Source: Cellulosilyticum sp. I15G10I2
GTDB taxonomy: Bacteria; Bacillota; Clostridia; Lachnospirales; Cellulosilyticaceae
Length of the DNA stretch: 64,000 bases
Reading direction: 5' to 3'
NCBI RefSeq assembly: GCF_900095725.1
Contig: NZ_FMMP01000007.1
Coordinates: forward strand, 124,001 to 188,000
A model generated the notes under the pieces. That model had not been told where the DNA came from and ran no database searches. It saw only the letters and a list, made by a program, of their open reading frames with translations. Below are positions 25,102 through 33,490 of this stretch, one piece after another. The number at the start of each line of letters is the position of its first letter. Positions within the stretch are counted from its first letter, which is position 1. The position numbers were made by a program, and so were the translations under genes.

Positions 25102-25196
25102 AATACCAACTCCCTTTTTTTATATCCATGATCATTGTAGCAAGATCTAAGGGAGGATTGTATCGTTGATTAATGGTAAATGAGGTATTTTATACC

Positions 25197-26888
25197 TTAT
25201 TTGTTGAGATCCTGATAAAATACAAAAGTTTCATAGGGCTCTAAAGTAACATGATTATTATATACGCTTTCTCCATAGTTAGAAATCAAGCAGGTTATAT
25301 CATCCCCTTTAAAGTCTTCTGGGATTATCATATCCTGTTTTTGATCTGTAAAGTTACATACCACCAGAAGCTTTTCTCCCAGGTACGTTCTGGTATAAGC
25401 GAAGATGGCTTCACTCTCTGGCATTACGAGTTCATAATCGCCGTATACAATGACCTTATGTTTCTTTCTTAAAGCAATTAACGTCTTATAGTAATGAAAA
25501 ATGGAATCTGGCTTTTCAACTTGTTCTTGGGCATTGATCTCTGTATAGTTTGGATTGACCCCTATCCAAGGTGTGCCTGTGGTAAAGCCTGCATTTTCAG
25601 ATGTATCCCACTGCATAGGCGTTCTGGCATTATCCCGCCCTTTAAAACTGAGGCAGCGCATCATCTCATCATGGCCCACCCGGCCATTTCCTACCCATTC
25701 TTTATAAGCATTGATGCTTTCAATATCTTTAAACTCATCTAAGCTTTTAAAGGGATAATTGGTCATGCCAAGTTCTTCTCCTTGATAAATATAAGGAGTC
25801 CCCTGCATCATATGAAGGCATGTTGCCAACATCTTAGCTGAGCTTGTGCGGCACTGTGGTCTATCATCTCCAAACTTAGAAACAGATCTTGGCTGATCAT
25901 GATTACACCAATAGAGACTGTTCCACGCCTCTCCCTTAAGCTCTGTCTGCCACTTAGACAAGACCTTTTTGAGGTCCTTCATCGGCACCTTAGCATCTGT
26001 CCATTTCCCATATTTTTCGCCTAGATTTACATGTTCAAAATGAAAGACCATATTGAGCTCATTTGTATTTTCACCAGCATATAATTTAGCTTGTTCTACA
26101 GTGACACCAGCCGTTTCACCTACGGTCATCAGGTCATATTGAGATAGAACCTTTTCATTCATTTCTTTTAAGTACTTGTGCACATTGGGGCCATGTACAC
26201 AATAAGGACTAAAATCCCCATAAGGACCTGAGATATTTTCATCATCTGGAAGCCCTGGTACTTTTGAAATCAGGCTGATAACATCCATACGAAATCCATC
26301 AATGCCTTTTTCACACCACCAAGTCATCATATCATAGACTTCTTTGCGTACTGCCGCGTTATCCCAGTTGAGATCTGGTTGTTTTGGCGAAAACAAATGC
26401 AGAAAATACATATCTGTAGCTGCATCATACTGCCATGCTGGACCACTAAAACAAGATCCCCAGTTATTAGGCGGGCTGCCGTCTGGTTTGCCTTTTCTCC
26501 AAATATAATAATCACGGTAAGGATTATCTATATCTTTCTTGCTTTCTATAAACCATGCATGCTCATCTGATGTATGATTAACCACTAGATCCATCATGAT
26601 TTTGATGCCTCTCTTATGTGCTTCTTCTAGCATCTCATCAAAATCTTCCATGGTACCAAATTCCGCCATGATATTCTGATAGTCACTGATATCATACCCA
26701 TTATCATCATTGGGAGAAGCGTAAACCGGTGATAACCAGATCACGTCAATCCCTAATAGTTTTAAATAATCGAGCTTACTTGTAATGCCTTTAAGATCTC
26801 CTATGCCATCACCATTACTATCCATAAAGCTTCGTGGATAAATTTGGTACACAACCGCCTCTTTCCACCATGTTTCTTTCATCATCAT
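25197..26888 (-). CDS. GH13 subfamily 31 glucosidase, alpha-1,6 type (oligo-1,6-glucosidase)
   Basis: Cytoplasmic exo-glucosidase of about 563 residues that frees glucose from short alpha-glucosides. Family landmarks: YQIYPRSFMDSNGDGIGDL, nucleophile D202 in GFRMDV, acid E258 in VGETAG, and NHDQPR at ~329-334. The residue after the nucleophile is Val, which in GH13_31 goes with alpha-1,6 (isomaltase) preference; its operon partner has Ala there. Three ATGs are in a row; the site is AGGCGAAG. Last gene of the importer operon, separated from the other glucosidase by a 195-bp hairpin element. Confidence 0.92.
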   Translation of the reverse strand: MMMKETWWKEAVVYQIYPRSFMDSNGDGIGDLKGITSKLDYLKLLGIDVIWLSPVYASPNDDNGYDISDYQNIMAEFGTMEDFDEMLEEAHKRGIKIMMDLVVNHTSDEHAWFIESKKDIDNPYRDYYIWRKGKPDGSPPNNWGSCFSGPAWQYDAATDMYFLHLFSPKQPDLNWDNAAVRKEVYDMMTWWCEKGIDGFRMDVISLISKVPGLPDDENISGPYGDFSPYCVHGPNVHKYLKEMNEKVLSQYDLMTVGETAGVTVEQAKLYAGENTNELNMVFHFEHVNLGEKYGKWTDAKVPMKDLKKVLSKWQTELKGEAWNSLYWCNHDQPRSVSKFGDDRPQCRTSSAKMLATCLHMMQGTPYIYQGEELGMTNYPFKSLDEFKDIESINAYKEWVGNGRVGHDEMMRCLSFKGRDNARTPMQWDTSENAGFTTGTPWIGVNPNYTEINAQEQVEKPDSIFHYYKTLIALRKKHKVIVYGDYELVMPESEAIFAYTRTYLGEKLLVVCNFTDQKQDMIIPEDFKGDDITCLISNYGESVYNNHVTLEPYETFVFYQDLNK

Positions 26889-26946
26889 ACTTCGCCTGCC
26901 TTTCTATTATGATTGCTGCTAATTTTTAATAAAATTTATCAATGTC

Positions 26947-27141
26947 TAGCAAGTGATTTTAGTATTTGGAAGGTGCCTATGTAGTAATTCGTTAAGAAAA
27001 TCTTAGCAGTTTATTTAAATGGCACTTAGCCGCACTGTTTGAGCGCACGCGAGTTTGCGGCGTTCATTTAAAGAAAGTGCTTAGATTTTTAGAATTACGG
27101 AATCGAGCACCTGAAAAATACTAAAATCATCTTGCGGCCCT
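26947..27141. repeat. 195-bp hairpin element sharing ends with the 100-bp repeats
   Basis: Begins TAGCAAG and ends CTTGCGGCCCT, as in the repeats at 4832 and 6932, but the interior differs. Nearly the whole element is one imperfect stem: GATTTTAGTATTT pairs with AAATACTAAAATC, AGGTGC with GCACCT, GTAATTC with GAATTAC, AAAATCTTAGCA with TGCTTAGATTTT, TTTAAATG with CATTTAAA, GCCGC with GCGGC. The apex is GAGCGCACGCGAG. It fills the gap (26889-27190) between the two glucosidase genes; no open frame is present. Confidence 0.82.
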
Positions 27142-27190
27142 ATTCAATTCTTAAAATATATCTATATATTTCATGGCATGGTATCTCATT

Positions 27191-28858
27191 TTATACCTCT
27201 AAGACCACAACCTGATAGGGCTCAAGCATGATCTTGCCCTCATTTATTATGAAGCTGTCATAATTATTTATGAGTACCTGATGGATATTCTCAGAAAGCA
27301 TGAGTTCATAATCTTCATTCTGATAATTCGCAAGTACTAATAATGTTTTATCCTTGCCCTTTCTATAGAAAGCAAATAGATTATCATGTTCATTAAAAGC
27401 TGGAGAAAATCCGCCATAGACAAGCACTTCTTTATAGGCTTCACTTTTTCGGAGTTTGATTAATGCTTTATAGAATGAAAACAATGATTTATCATCTTCT
27501 AACTGGCTTTTAGCATTGATCGTCTTATAATTTTTATTTACCACTAGCCATGGCTTTGCAGTCGTAAATCCCGCATTTTCGCTATCATCCCAATGAAATG
27601 GCGTTCTGGCATTGTCTCGGCTATGTTTATTAACGATGCTTAATGCTTCCTCATGGGTATATCCTGCACTTAATGCGACTTGATATTCATCCTTAGTACT
27701 AATATCATCAATCATATCCATACTTTCAAAGTCATTATTGGTCATCCCTAGTTCCTGGCCTTGATAAATAAAAGGAAGCCCTCTTAGCATAAGTGTGATA
27801 GCCGCAAGCATCTTCTTACTCTTATCATGACACTCCCCTTCTGGAATATAACGACTTACGCCTCTTGGTTCATCGTGGTTTTCTATGATATTGGCCATAA
27901 AGCCCGCGTGCTGCGCATCCAACTGACTTTCAAACAGTGCCTCTCTATATTGCTTAGGTGTAACAGGTGTTCTGTCAAACCATCCTTTTTCACTGGCGCC
28001 TATCATCGCAGTGCTAAAATCAAAGATCGAAGAAAAGCACCCCGCATCGCCAATATAATGTTCAAGCTCTTCTTTTTTATAGTTAAACAATTCGGCGATC
28101 GCAAAAGCATCATATCTGCCATATGTCTGATCGCGCATCTCATTTAAGAAATCCTCAACACCCTCTGCGTTTTCAAGCATTTTATAACCGCTGCAAAGAC
28201 CATCTTCCCGGTCTGGCTCCATATCTTCAAACCTAAGATCCTTTTTAATATTGATAATGGCATCAATCCGAAATCCCGCCAGACCTTTATCAAGCCACCA
28301 ATTCATCATCTTATAGATTTCCTGCCTTACCTTGGGATTTTCCCAGTTCAGATCCGGCTGCTCTTTGGCAAACATATGTAAATAATATTTATTGGTACCA
28401 GGGATCTTCTCCCACACACTGCCTCCAAAATACGACCGCCAGTTGCAAGGCGGCTGATCCCCTTTTCCTTCTCGGATATAGAAATACTCTCCGTATTCCC
28501 CCTCTGGATCTTCTAGTGCCTTCTTAAACCACTCATGTTGATCGGAGCAGTGGTTCACCACGAGATCCATCACGATATACATCTCTCTTTTTTTGGCCTC
28601 TGCCAGTAGTTCATCCATATCCTGCATCGTGCCAAACATCGGGTCTATATTATAATAATCTGAGATATCATAGCCTTGATCTATACAAGGCGAACAATAA
28701 ATGGGAGAGATCCAGATAATATCTATCCCGAGTTCTTTAAGATAATCTAACTTATTAATAATACCTCTAAGATCCCCTATCCCATCTCCATTTGTATCAC
28801 AAAAACTCTTTGGATAAATCTGATAAGCCGTTTTGTCATGCCACCATTTTGCTTGCAT
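27191..28858 (-). CDS. GH13 subfamily 31 glucosidase, alpha-1,4 type
   Basis: Cytoplasmic alpha-glucosidase of 555 residues. Opening YQIYPKSFCDTNGDGIGDL, nucleophile D199 in GFRIDA, acid E256 in AIAELF, NHDEPR at ~327-332, and IYQGQELGMTN. Ala after the nucleophile fits alpha-1,4 (maltase-like) specificity, so this enzyme and the Val-type neighbour could together degrade mixed-linkage oligosaccharides from starch or glycogen. It follows the MalG-type permease by 47 bases in the same operon. Start ATG with AGGAGG. Trehalose-6-phosphate hydrolase is a less likely alternative, since no PTS gene is near. Confidence 0.92.
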   Translation of the reverse strand: MQAKWWHDKTAYQIYPKSFCDTNGDGIGDLRGIINKLDYLKELGIDIIWISPIYCSPCIDQGYDISDYYNIDPMFGTMQDMDELLAEAKKREMYIVMDLVVNHCSDQHEWFKKALEDPEGEYGEYFYIREGKGDQPPCNWRSYFGGSVWEKIPGTNKYYLHMFAKEQPDLNWENPKVRQEIYKMMNWWLDKGLAGFRIDAIINIKKDLRFEDMEPDREDGLCSGYKMLENAEGVEDFLNEMRDQTYGRYDAFAIAELFNYKKEELEHYIGDAGCFSSIFDFSTAMIGASEKGWFDRTPVTPKQYREALFESQLDAQHAGFMANIIENHDEPRGVSRYIPEGECHDKSKKMLAAITLMLRGLPFIYQGQELGMTNNDFESMDMIDDISTKDEYQVALSAGYTHEEALSIVNKHSRDNARTPFHWDDSENAGFTTAKPWLVVNKNYKTINAKSQLEDDKSLFSFYKALIKLRKSEAYKEVLVYGGFSPAFNEHDNLFAFYRKGKDKTLLVLANYQNEDYELMLSENIHQVLINNYDSFIINEGKIMLEPYQVVVLEV

Positions 28859-28905
28859 TTTAAAAACCTCCTACAACTATTTTGTTTTGATTACAGTCTG
28901 TCATA

Positions 28906-29763
28906 TTATTTGATTGCGCCTTCTACAATACCCTGAATAATCTGTTTCTGTGCAAATAAAAACAAGATAATAATTGGGAGCATTGCAAGCAATGTCGCTG
29001 TTAGAATTAAATCCCATTGTTTAACATAAGAGCCTACAAAACTGGTTACTGCTATAGGCAGTGTCTTGATTCTTCCATTTAAGCCAAGCATTAAGGACGG
29101 TAATAGGAAGTCATTCCAAATCCAGATGCCATTTAAGATTAAAACAGTCATCTGAATAGGCTTTAACAGCGGAAAAATAATTTTAAAGAAAGTCCCCTCC
29201 GGCGTGCAGCCATCGATGAGTGCTGCTTCTTCTAATTCATAAGGGATGTTTTTAATAAATCCATGAAGAATAAAAACAGATAAGGAGCCGCCAAACCCTA
29301 GATATGCAAATACAATACCCTTATAGCTGCTTAACATTGCAATACCCGTAAACTGTGAAATCCCTCTAAAGGTAGATAATAGCGGAAGCATAACGACCTG
29401 AAAAGGCACAACCATCGCTGCTACAAAGAGCATAAAAATAAAATTGGACCACTTTGTCTTATTACGTACCAAAACCCATGCTGCCATACTTGAAAATAAT
29501 GACAATAAGGCTAATGTAATAACCGTGATATAAAAAGAACTAAAGAAAGATTTCCAGTAGCTAAAATTTTGATTGTTAATAACATTTTTCATATTAATAA
29601 ATATCTGCCCCCATTCTTTTGGAAGCATGATCGGGCTAATAACAATATCACTGCTCTGTTTTGCTGCATTAATCACCACCAAAACAAAAGGAAATAAGAA
29701 AAATAACACAAGGACAATGGCTAATAGCTCCAGTAGGACTGTTCTAGTATTTTGTACTTTCAT
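28906..29763 (-). CDS. Sugar ABC permease, MalG type
   Basis: Second membrane subunit of a CUT1 importer, 285 residues with six helices. The ATPase-contact EAA loop reads EEAALIDGCTPEGTFFKIIFP (about 185-205). The start codon shares one base with the stop of the MalF-type gene (TAATG), with GGAGGT just upstream. Substrate inferred from the two downstream alpha-glucosidases: maltodextrins or isomalto-oligosaccharides. No ATPase gene is in the operon; a shared MsmX-type ATPase elsewhere is the usual solution in Firmicutes. Confidence 0.92.
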   Translation of the reverse strand: MKVQNTRTVLLELLAIVLVLFFLFPFVLVVINAAKQSSDIVISPIMLPKEWGQIFINMKNVINNQNFSYWKSFFSSFYITVITLALLSLFSSMAAWVLVRNKTKWSNFIFMLFVAAMVVPFQVVMLPLLSTFRGISQFTGIAMLSSYKGIVFAYLGFGGSLSVFILHGFIKNIPYELEEAALIDGCTPEGTFFKIIFPLLKPIQMTVLILNGIWIWNDFLLPSLMLGLNGRIKTLPIAVTSFVGSYVKQWDLILTATLLAMLPIIILFLFAQKQIIQGIVEGAIK

Positions 29764-30803
29764 TACATCTCTACCTCCTTCTTTTTACTAATAGCAACCT
29801 GTGTGAGTGACACAATGGCTAAAATAATAAAAAACACAACTGCTTTTGTCTGCCCAAGGGCATATTGGTTTTTTGAAATAGCTGTTTTATAAATATTAAG
29901 AGCCAAAAACTCAGTTGATAAAATGGCTGTTCCATTTAAAATACGACTAGGGCCCCCATTGGTTATCGCAAGGTTTAGATCAAATTGTTTAAATGAATTC
30001 ACAAGGGTCAGGAAAATACATACCGTAAAGGTATTGGCAATGATGGGCATTTTTATTTTTAAGAGTGTCGTTAACCCGCTTGCCCCATCTACCCCAGAAG
30101 CTTCAAGTACATCTTTAGGTACGCTTTGTAATCCTGTCACATAAATCATCATAATATATCCTGCATACTGCCAAGTGCTTACAATAATGATTGCTAAAAT
30201 AGCTAGATTAGGACTGGTAAGCATAGATAAGCTCCCTGCAAAGATAGTCGTTAATACTCTATTAAAAATAAACTGCCACACATAGCCAAGTACGATTCCA
30301 CCAATGAGATTAGGAACGAAAAATGCAGTGCGGTAGAAATTACGCCCCCTAACACCAGAGGTACAAAGCAGCGCCAAAGAAAATGCACCGACATTAACCA
30401 TAATGATATTAATGATCGAAAATACTAATGTAATACCTAGTGAATACATATAATCCCGAGATTTAAACATGGTAATATAGTTTTGAAAACCAATAAAATT
30501 TTCAAACTTAATCCCATTCCAATCCGTTAAAGAATAAAAAATCCCAAAAATAAATGGCATAATAACAGTAATAGAAAATGCAAATAGGAGCGGAAACAAA
30601 AATAATATATTAATCACTTTTCTATGATTTTTAACAGGCATAAAATAAAACCCTAAAATCTCCAAAACTGCACCTAGAATCAGCAGGGTGCCACGTATGG
30701 TATTCTGGCTTTTTGTAAAGCTCATGATTAAAGCTGCACCTATAGCTGCAATACCACAAATAATCACTGTAATACATAGTATCTTTTTCAATTTTATATT
30801 CAT
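29763..30803 (-). CDS. Sugar ABC permease, MalF type, with N-terminal extension
   Basis: First membrane subunit, 346 residues. The canonical CUT1 core begins near residue 60 (FLFPLLFAFSITVIMPFIFG, YSLTDWNGI). Before it are two additional hydrophobic segments (~8-28 and ~38-56), absent from the xylan and mannan permeases of this window (309 and 314 residues). The EAA loop is LEASGVDGASGLTTLLKIKMP. Strong GGAGGAGGGAGGT before ATG. Preceded by a hairpin that separates it from the binding-protein gene. Confidence 0.9.
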   Translation of the reverse strand: MNIKLKKILCITVIICGIAAIGAALIMSFTKSQNTIRGTLLILGAVLEILGFYFMPVKNHRKVINILFLFPLLFAFSITVIMPFIFGIFYSLTDWNGIKFENFIGFQNYITMFKSRDYMYSLGITLVFSIINIIMVNVGAFSLALLCTSGVRGRNFYRTAFFVPNLIGGIVLGYVWQFIFNRVLTTIFAGSLSMLTSPNLAILAIIIVSTWQYAGYIMMIYVTGLQSVPKDVLEASGVDGASGLTTLLKIKMPIIANTFTVCIFLTLVNSFKQFDLNLAITNGGPSRILNGTAILSTEFLALNIYKTAISKNQYALGQTKAVVFFIILAIVSLTQVAISKKKEVEM

Positions 30804-30838
30804 AAAGACCTCCCTCCTCCGCCTAAACCTAAGGAAAA

Positions 30839-30867
30839 TTTCAGGTAACTTTTATAGCTACCTGAAA
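30839..30867 (-). terminator. Intercistronic hairpin after the binding-protein gene
   Basis: TTTCAGGTA / TACCTGAAA, 9-bp stem with 11-base loop, 35 bases beyond the binding-protein stop. Only TTTTCC follows on the minus strand, so partial termination or 3'-end protection is more likely than a full stop. Confidence 0.65.
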
Positions 30868-30902
30868 AACTCACAAAGGTTAACTTTAATGAATCCATTA
30901 CT

Positions 30903-32195
30903 TTACTTTAACGTAGCTATTGCATTGTCCATCAGATCAACAAAGCCGTCCACGTCTACCTCACCTCTTGCAAGAAGCTCATAGGCAGGCCCTAAGTTAT
31001 TGAGGCAAAAACCATCTGGCATTTTAGTCCATTGCCATGCATAGGTCTTCTCTGCCTGCACCCATTTCATAAGATTTGATGCAAGTGGAGTTGTTGGCTC
31101 TATTGTAGTCGATGCAAAAGGTGAGATCATCCCCGCTTCTGTTACAAGACACTTCGCGCCGTCTTCTGTAGATGCAAGGCTATTTAAGAAATCTTTACAT
31201 GCTGGAATATTTTTGCCTTCGTTATATACCGCCCACCACGATGGTGCATCTGCAAGGATACCATCTGTATCTTCCTCCATAAATGCCAGTGGTGCAATAC
31301 CCATACCAAATGTAACATTATAACTTGGAAGAGATGGATCAATCCAGTTGCCCTGATGCACAAATACCGTTTTACCTTGTGCCCATAATGCAAGCTGATC
31401 ATCATAAGTACCACTTACTAATGTATTTTTATCTGAGTAATCAAATAACAGTTTTACAAAAGTACCATATTGCGTCATACGTTCTCTGTCAATCTCTCCG
31501 CTTTTTAACTTATCAATATAAGTCGTATCATCCCTGGCAATCCCTGTCGCAAGGTAAGTTCCAAAGTTATGGTTGCCTGTAGACCAGTACATCTGCCCTG
31601 CTTCTGCAGCCATGGAAACTACAGCTGTGATGCCAAGTTCATCTTTCATACTGTCTAATTTTACAAGGGCTTCTTTGTAAGCATTGATATTCGTAAGTCC
31701 TGCTGGATCTATCCCGGCCTTATCTAGTAAATCTTTGTTATATGTAAGTCCATATCCTTCTACCGCATAAGGAAATCCTATTGTTTTGCCATCTTCTCCA
31801 ACATAAGCAACTGCCGTATCAGAAGCCCAAGGCTCATTGCTTAAATCTGCTACATAGTCTTTCCAAGTCTGATACTCTCCTTCTCCGCCAAATACAAACA
31901 TATCTGGCATGTTGCCTGCTGCAAGATAAGCTTTAATTTGTGATGCAATATCTGCCCCTCCGCCTATAGATTCTATAACAACTTCAACACCTGTTTTTTC
32001 TTTGTAGGCTTTTGCATAAGCCTTTAACTGCTCATCAATTTCAATCTTGCCATTTATCAAACGAATAGTTGTGCTTGATCCACTGTTTTTTTCTTCCACA
32101 CTTGTGTCTGTAGATGAGCCTCCGCCACATCCAACTAATAAGGTTACCGTCATCACTGCAGTTAATACAGTTGATATGAGTTTCTTCAAATTCAT
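30903..32195 (-). CDS. Sugar-binding lipoprotein (family 1), probably alpha-glucosides
   Basis: 430 residues with a lipoprotein signal (VTLLVGC lipobox, about residue 23), Ser/Thr linker, and a family-1 solute-binding fold (GNMPDMFVFGGEGE, IGFPYAVEGYGLTYNKDLLDKAGI, LASTEDGAKCLV). It is the first gene of the operon MalF, MalG and two GH13 glucosidases and delivers the substrate to the permeases at the outer face of the membrane. A LacI-type palindrome lies in its 5' region. ATG preceded by GGGAGG. Confidence 0.93.
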   Translation of the reverse strand: MNLKKLISTVLTAVMTVTLLVGCGGGSSTDTSVEEKNSGSSTTIRLINGKIEIDEQLKAYAKAYKEKTGVEVVIESIGGGADIASQIKAYLAAGNMPDMFVFGGEGEYQTWKDYVADLSNEPWASDTAVAYVGEDGKTIGFPYAVEGYGLTYNKDLLDKAGIDPAGLTNINAYKEALVKLDSMKDELGITAVVSMAAEAGQMYWSTGNHNFGTYLATGIARDDTTYIDKLKSGEIDRERMTQYGTFVKLLFDYSDKNTLVSGTYDDQLALWAQGKTVFVHQGNWIDPSLPSYNVTFGMGIAPLAFMEEDTDGILADAPSWWAVYNEGKNIPACKDFLNSLASTEDGAKCLVTEAGMISPFASTTIEPTTPLASNLMKWVQAEKTYAWQWTKMPDGFCLNNLGPAYELLARGEVDVDGFVDLMDNAIATLK

Positions 32196-32229
32196 AGTAA
32201 TGCCTCCCTATTTATTATTTGTATAAACA

Positions 32230-32249
32230 TTACTTTTGCGCATAAGTAA
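32230..32249. promoter_or_regulatory. LacI-family-type operator upstream of the alpha-glucoside operon
   Basis: TTACTTTTGCGCATAAGTAA is symmetric in 9 of 10 positions around a central CG, as LacI/GalR operators are. It is 35 bases upstream of the binding-protein start codon. No LacI gene is adjacent; the only one in the window is at 44794-45819. Confidence 0.6.
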
Positions 32250-32349
32250 CATTTATAAAAGTAATAATATCACTTTTATAGTAAATATGCAATAATTATT
32301 TAGCGTATTTTATAAACGAAAGGTCGCCATAAGATAGACATTCAAAAAA

Positions 32350-32386
32350 CGGCAATTAAAACCTTAACTTCAGATTTTAATTGCCG
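32350..32386 (-). terminator. Terminator after the polyol dehydrogenase gene
   Basis: 12-bp stem CGGCAATTAAAA / TTTTAATTGCCG with a 13-base loop; on the minus strand it ends in six U residues. It ends the sensor/dehydrogenase operon before the alpha-glucoside operon promoter. Confidence 0.9.
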
Positions 32387-32408
32387 CTTTAAGTCGCGAA
32401 AATATATT

Positions 32409-33446
32409 TTACATCTTAATAACCATCTTTGTAATATCAGCTTTATGCGCTACATTATACTCTACCGCTTTAGCTATCTCATTAAAATCATAAATATCAG
32501 ACACAATTTTTCCAATAGGTATCGCTCCGGATGCTACTGCATTAATTGCTGAAGGATATATATTCTTATATCTAAATACAGACTTAATCGTTACTTCCTT
32601 ATCCAGAATAGATCCAAAATCATAACTAATCTCTGGGTTTTCGCACATTCCAACTAAAGTAATGGTCCCTCCTCTTTTGACTAAATGCGGTGTAAGCTTT
32701 GTTGTGATATCACTGCCTGCTGTTTCAAATACTAAATCTACACCCTCCCCATTGGTCAATTTCATAATTTCTTCTAGGACATCTTCTTTACCATCAATTA
32801 CACAAGCAGCACCTAGCTCTCTCGCTTTTTCAAGTCTCTTTGGAATAATATCAACAATATATACTGAAGAAATACCTATACTTTTTAAAGTAAGCATCGT
32901 TACAAGCCCAATACAGCCTGCTCCTAGCACAACCGCTGTTTGCCCCACTGTGCCTCCGGATTGACTGACTGCATGAAACCCAACAGCTAAGGGTTCAATA
33001 AGTGCGCCTTCCATTGTGCCCATACCTTCAGGCAGTTTAAAAGTTAGATTCTCCGGATGGGTAACATATTCAACAAATGCCCCATCATAAGGTGGTGTTG
33101 CCATAAACCTTACATCTGAACACAAATGATACCTCCCGGTCATACAAAATGTACATTTTCCGCAAGGCACGCCAGGCTCTAATGCTACCAGATCCCCTTG
33201 ATGTAGATTCTTTACATTTTTTCCTACACCTACTATCCTTCCAGCGCATTCATGGCCTAAGACAATTGGATCTTTAACAACAAAATTACCAATCCTTCCA
33301 TGTTGGTAGTAATGCATATCAGAACCACATACCCCTACATATTCTATTTTAACTAAAACTTCATTTTCATCCGGCACAGGCATTTCTCTTTCCTGAAGCT
33401 TAATTTCTCCTATTTTTTCCATAACCGCCGCACGCATTCTATTCAT
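32409..33446 (-). CDS. Zinc-dependent polyol (sorbitol/xylitol-type) dehydrogenase
   Basis: 345 residues of the MDR family, cytoplasmic. Catalytic zinc: GVCGSDMHYY and LGHECAG; structural zinc: four Cys in PGVPCGKCTFCMTGRYHLC; Rossmann motif VLGAGCIGLV with acidic VDIIPKR, so NAD is the likely cofactor. MHYYQHGRIG and EPLAVGFHAV are typical of sorbitol/xylitol dehydrogenases. It is the last gene of the operon that begins with the binding protein and YesM/YesN pair; xylitol or a related pentitol is a reasonable guess given the GH120 enzyme in the locus. Confidence 0.9.
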   Translation of the reverse strand: MNRMRAAVMEKIGEIKLQEREMPVPDENEVLVKIEYVGVCGSDMHYYQHGRIGNFVVKDPIVLGHECAGRIVGVGKNVKNLHQGDLVALEPGVPCGKCTFCMTGRYHLCSDVRFMATPPYDGAFVEYVTHPENLTFKLPEGMGTMEGALIEPLAVGFHAVSQSGGTVGQTAVVLGAGCIGLVTMLTLKSIGISSVYIVDIIPKRLEKARELGAACVIDGKEDVLEEIMKLTNGEGVDLVFETAGSDITTKLTPHLVKRGGTITLVGMCENPEISYDFGSILDKEVTIKSVFRYKNIYPSAINAVASGAIPIGKIVSDIYDFNEIAKAVEYNVAHKADITKMVIKM

Positions 33447-33490
33447 ACGATCACTTCTTTCCCTATATGTATTTAAATTAATCTGCTATG

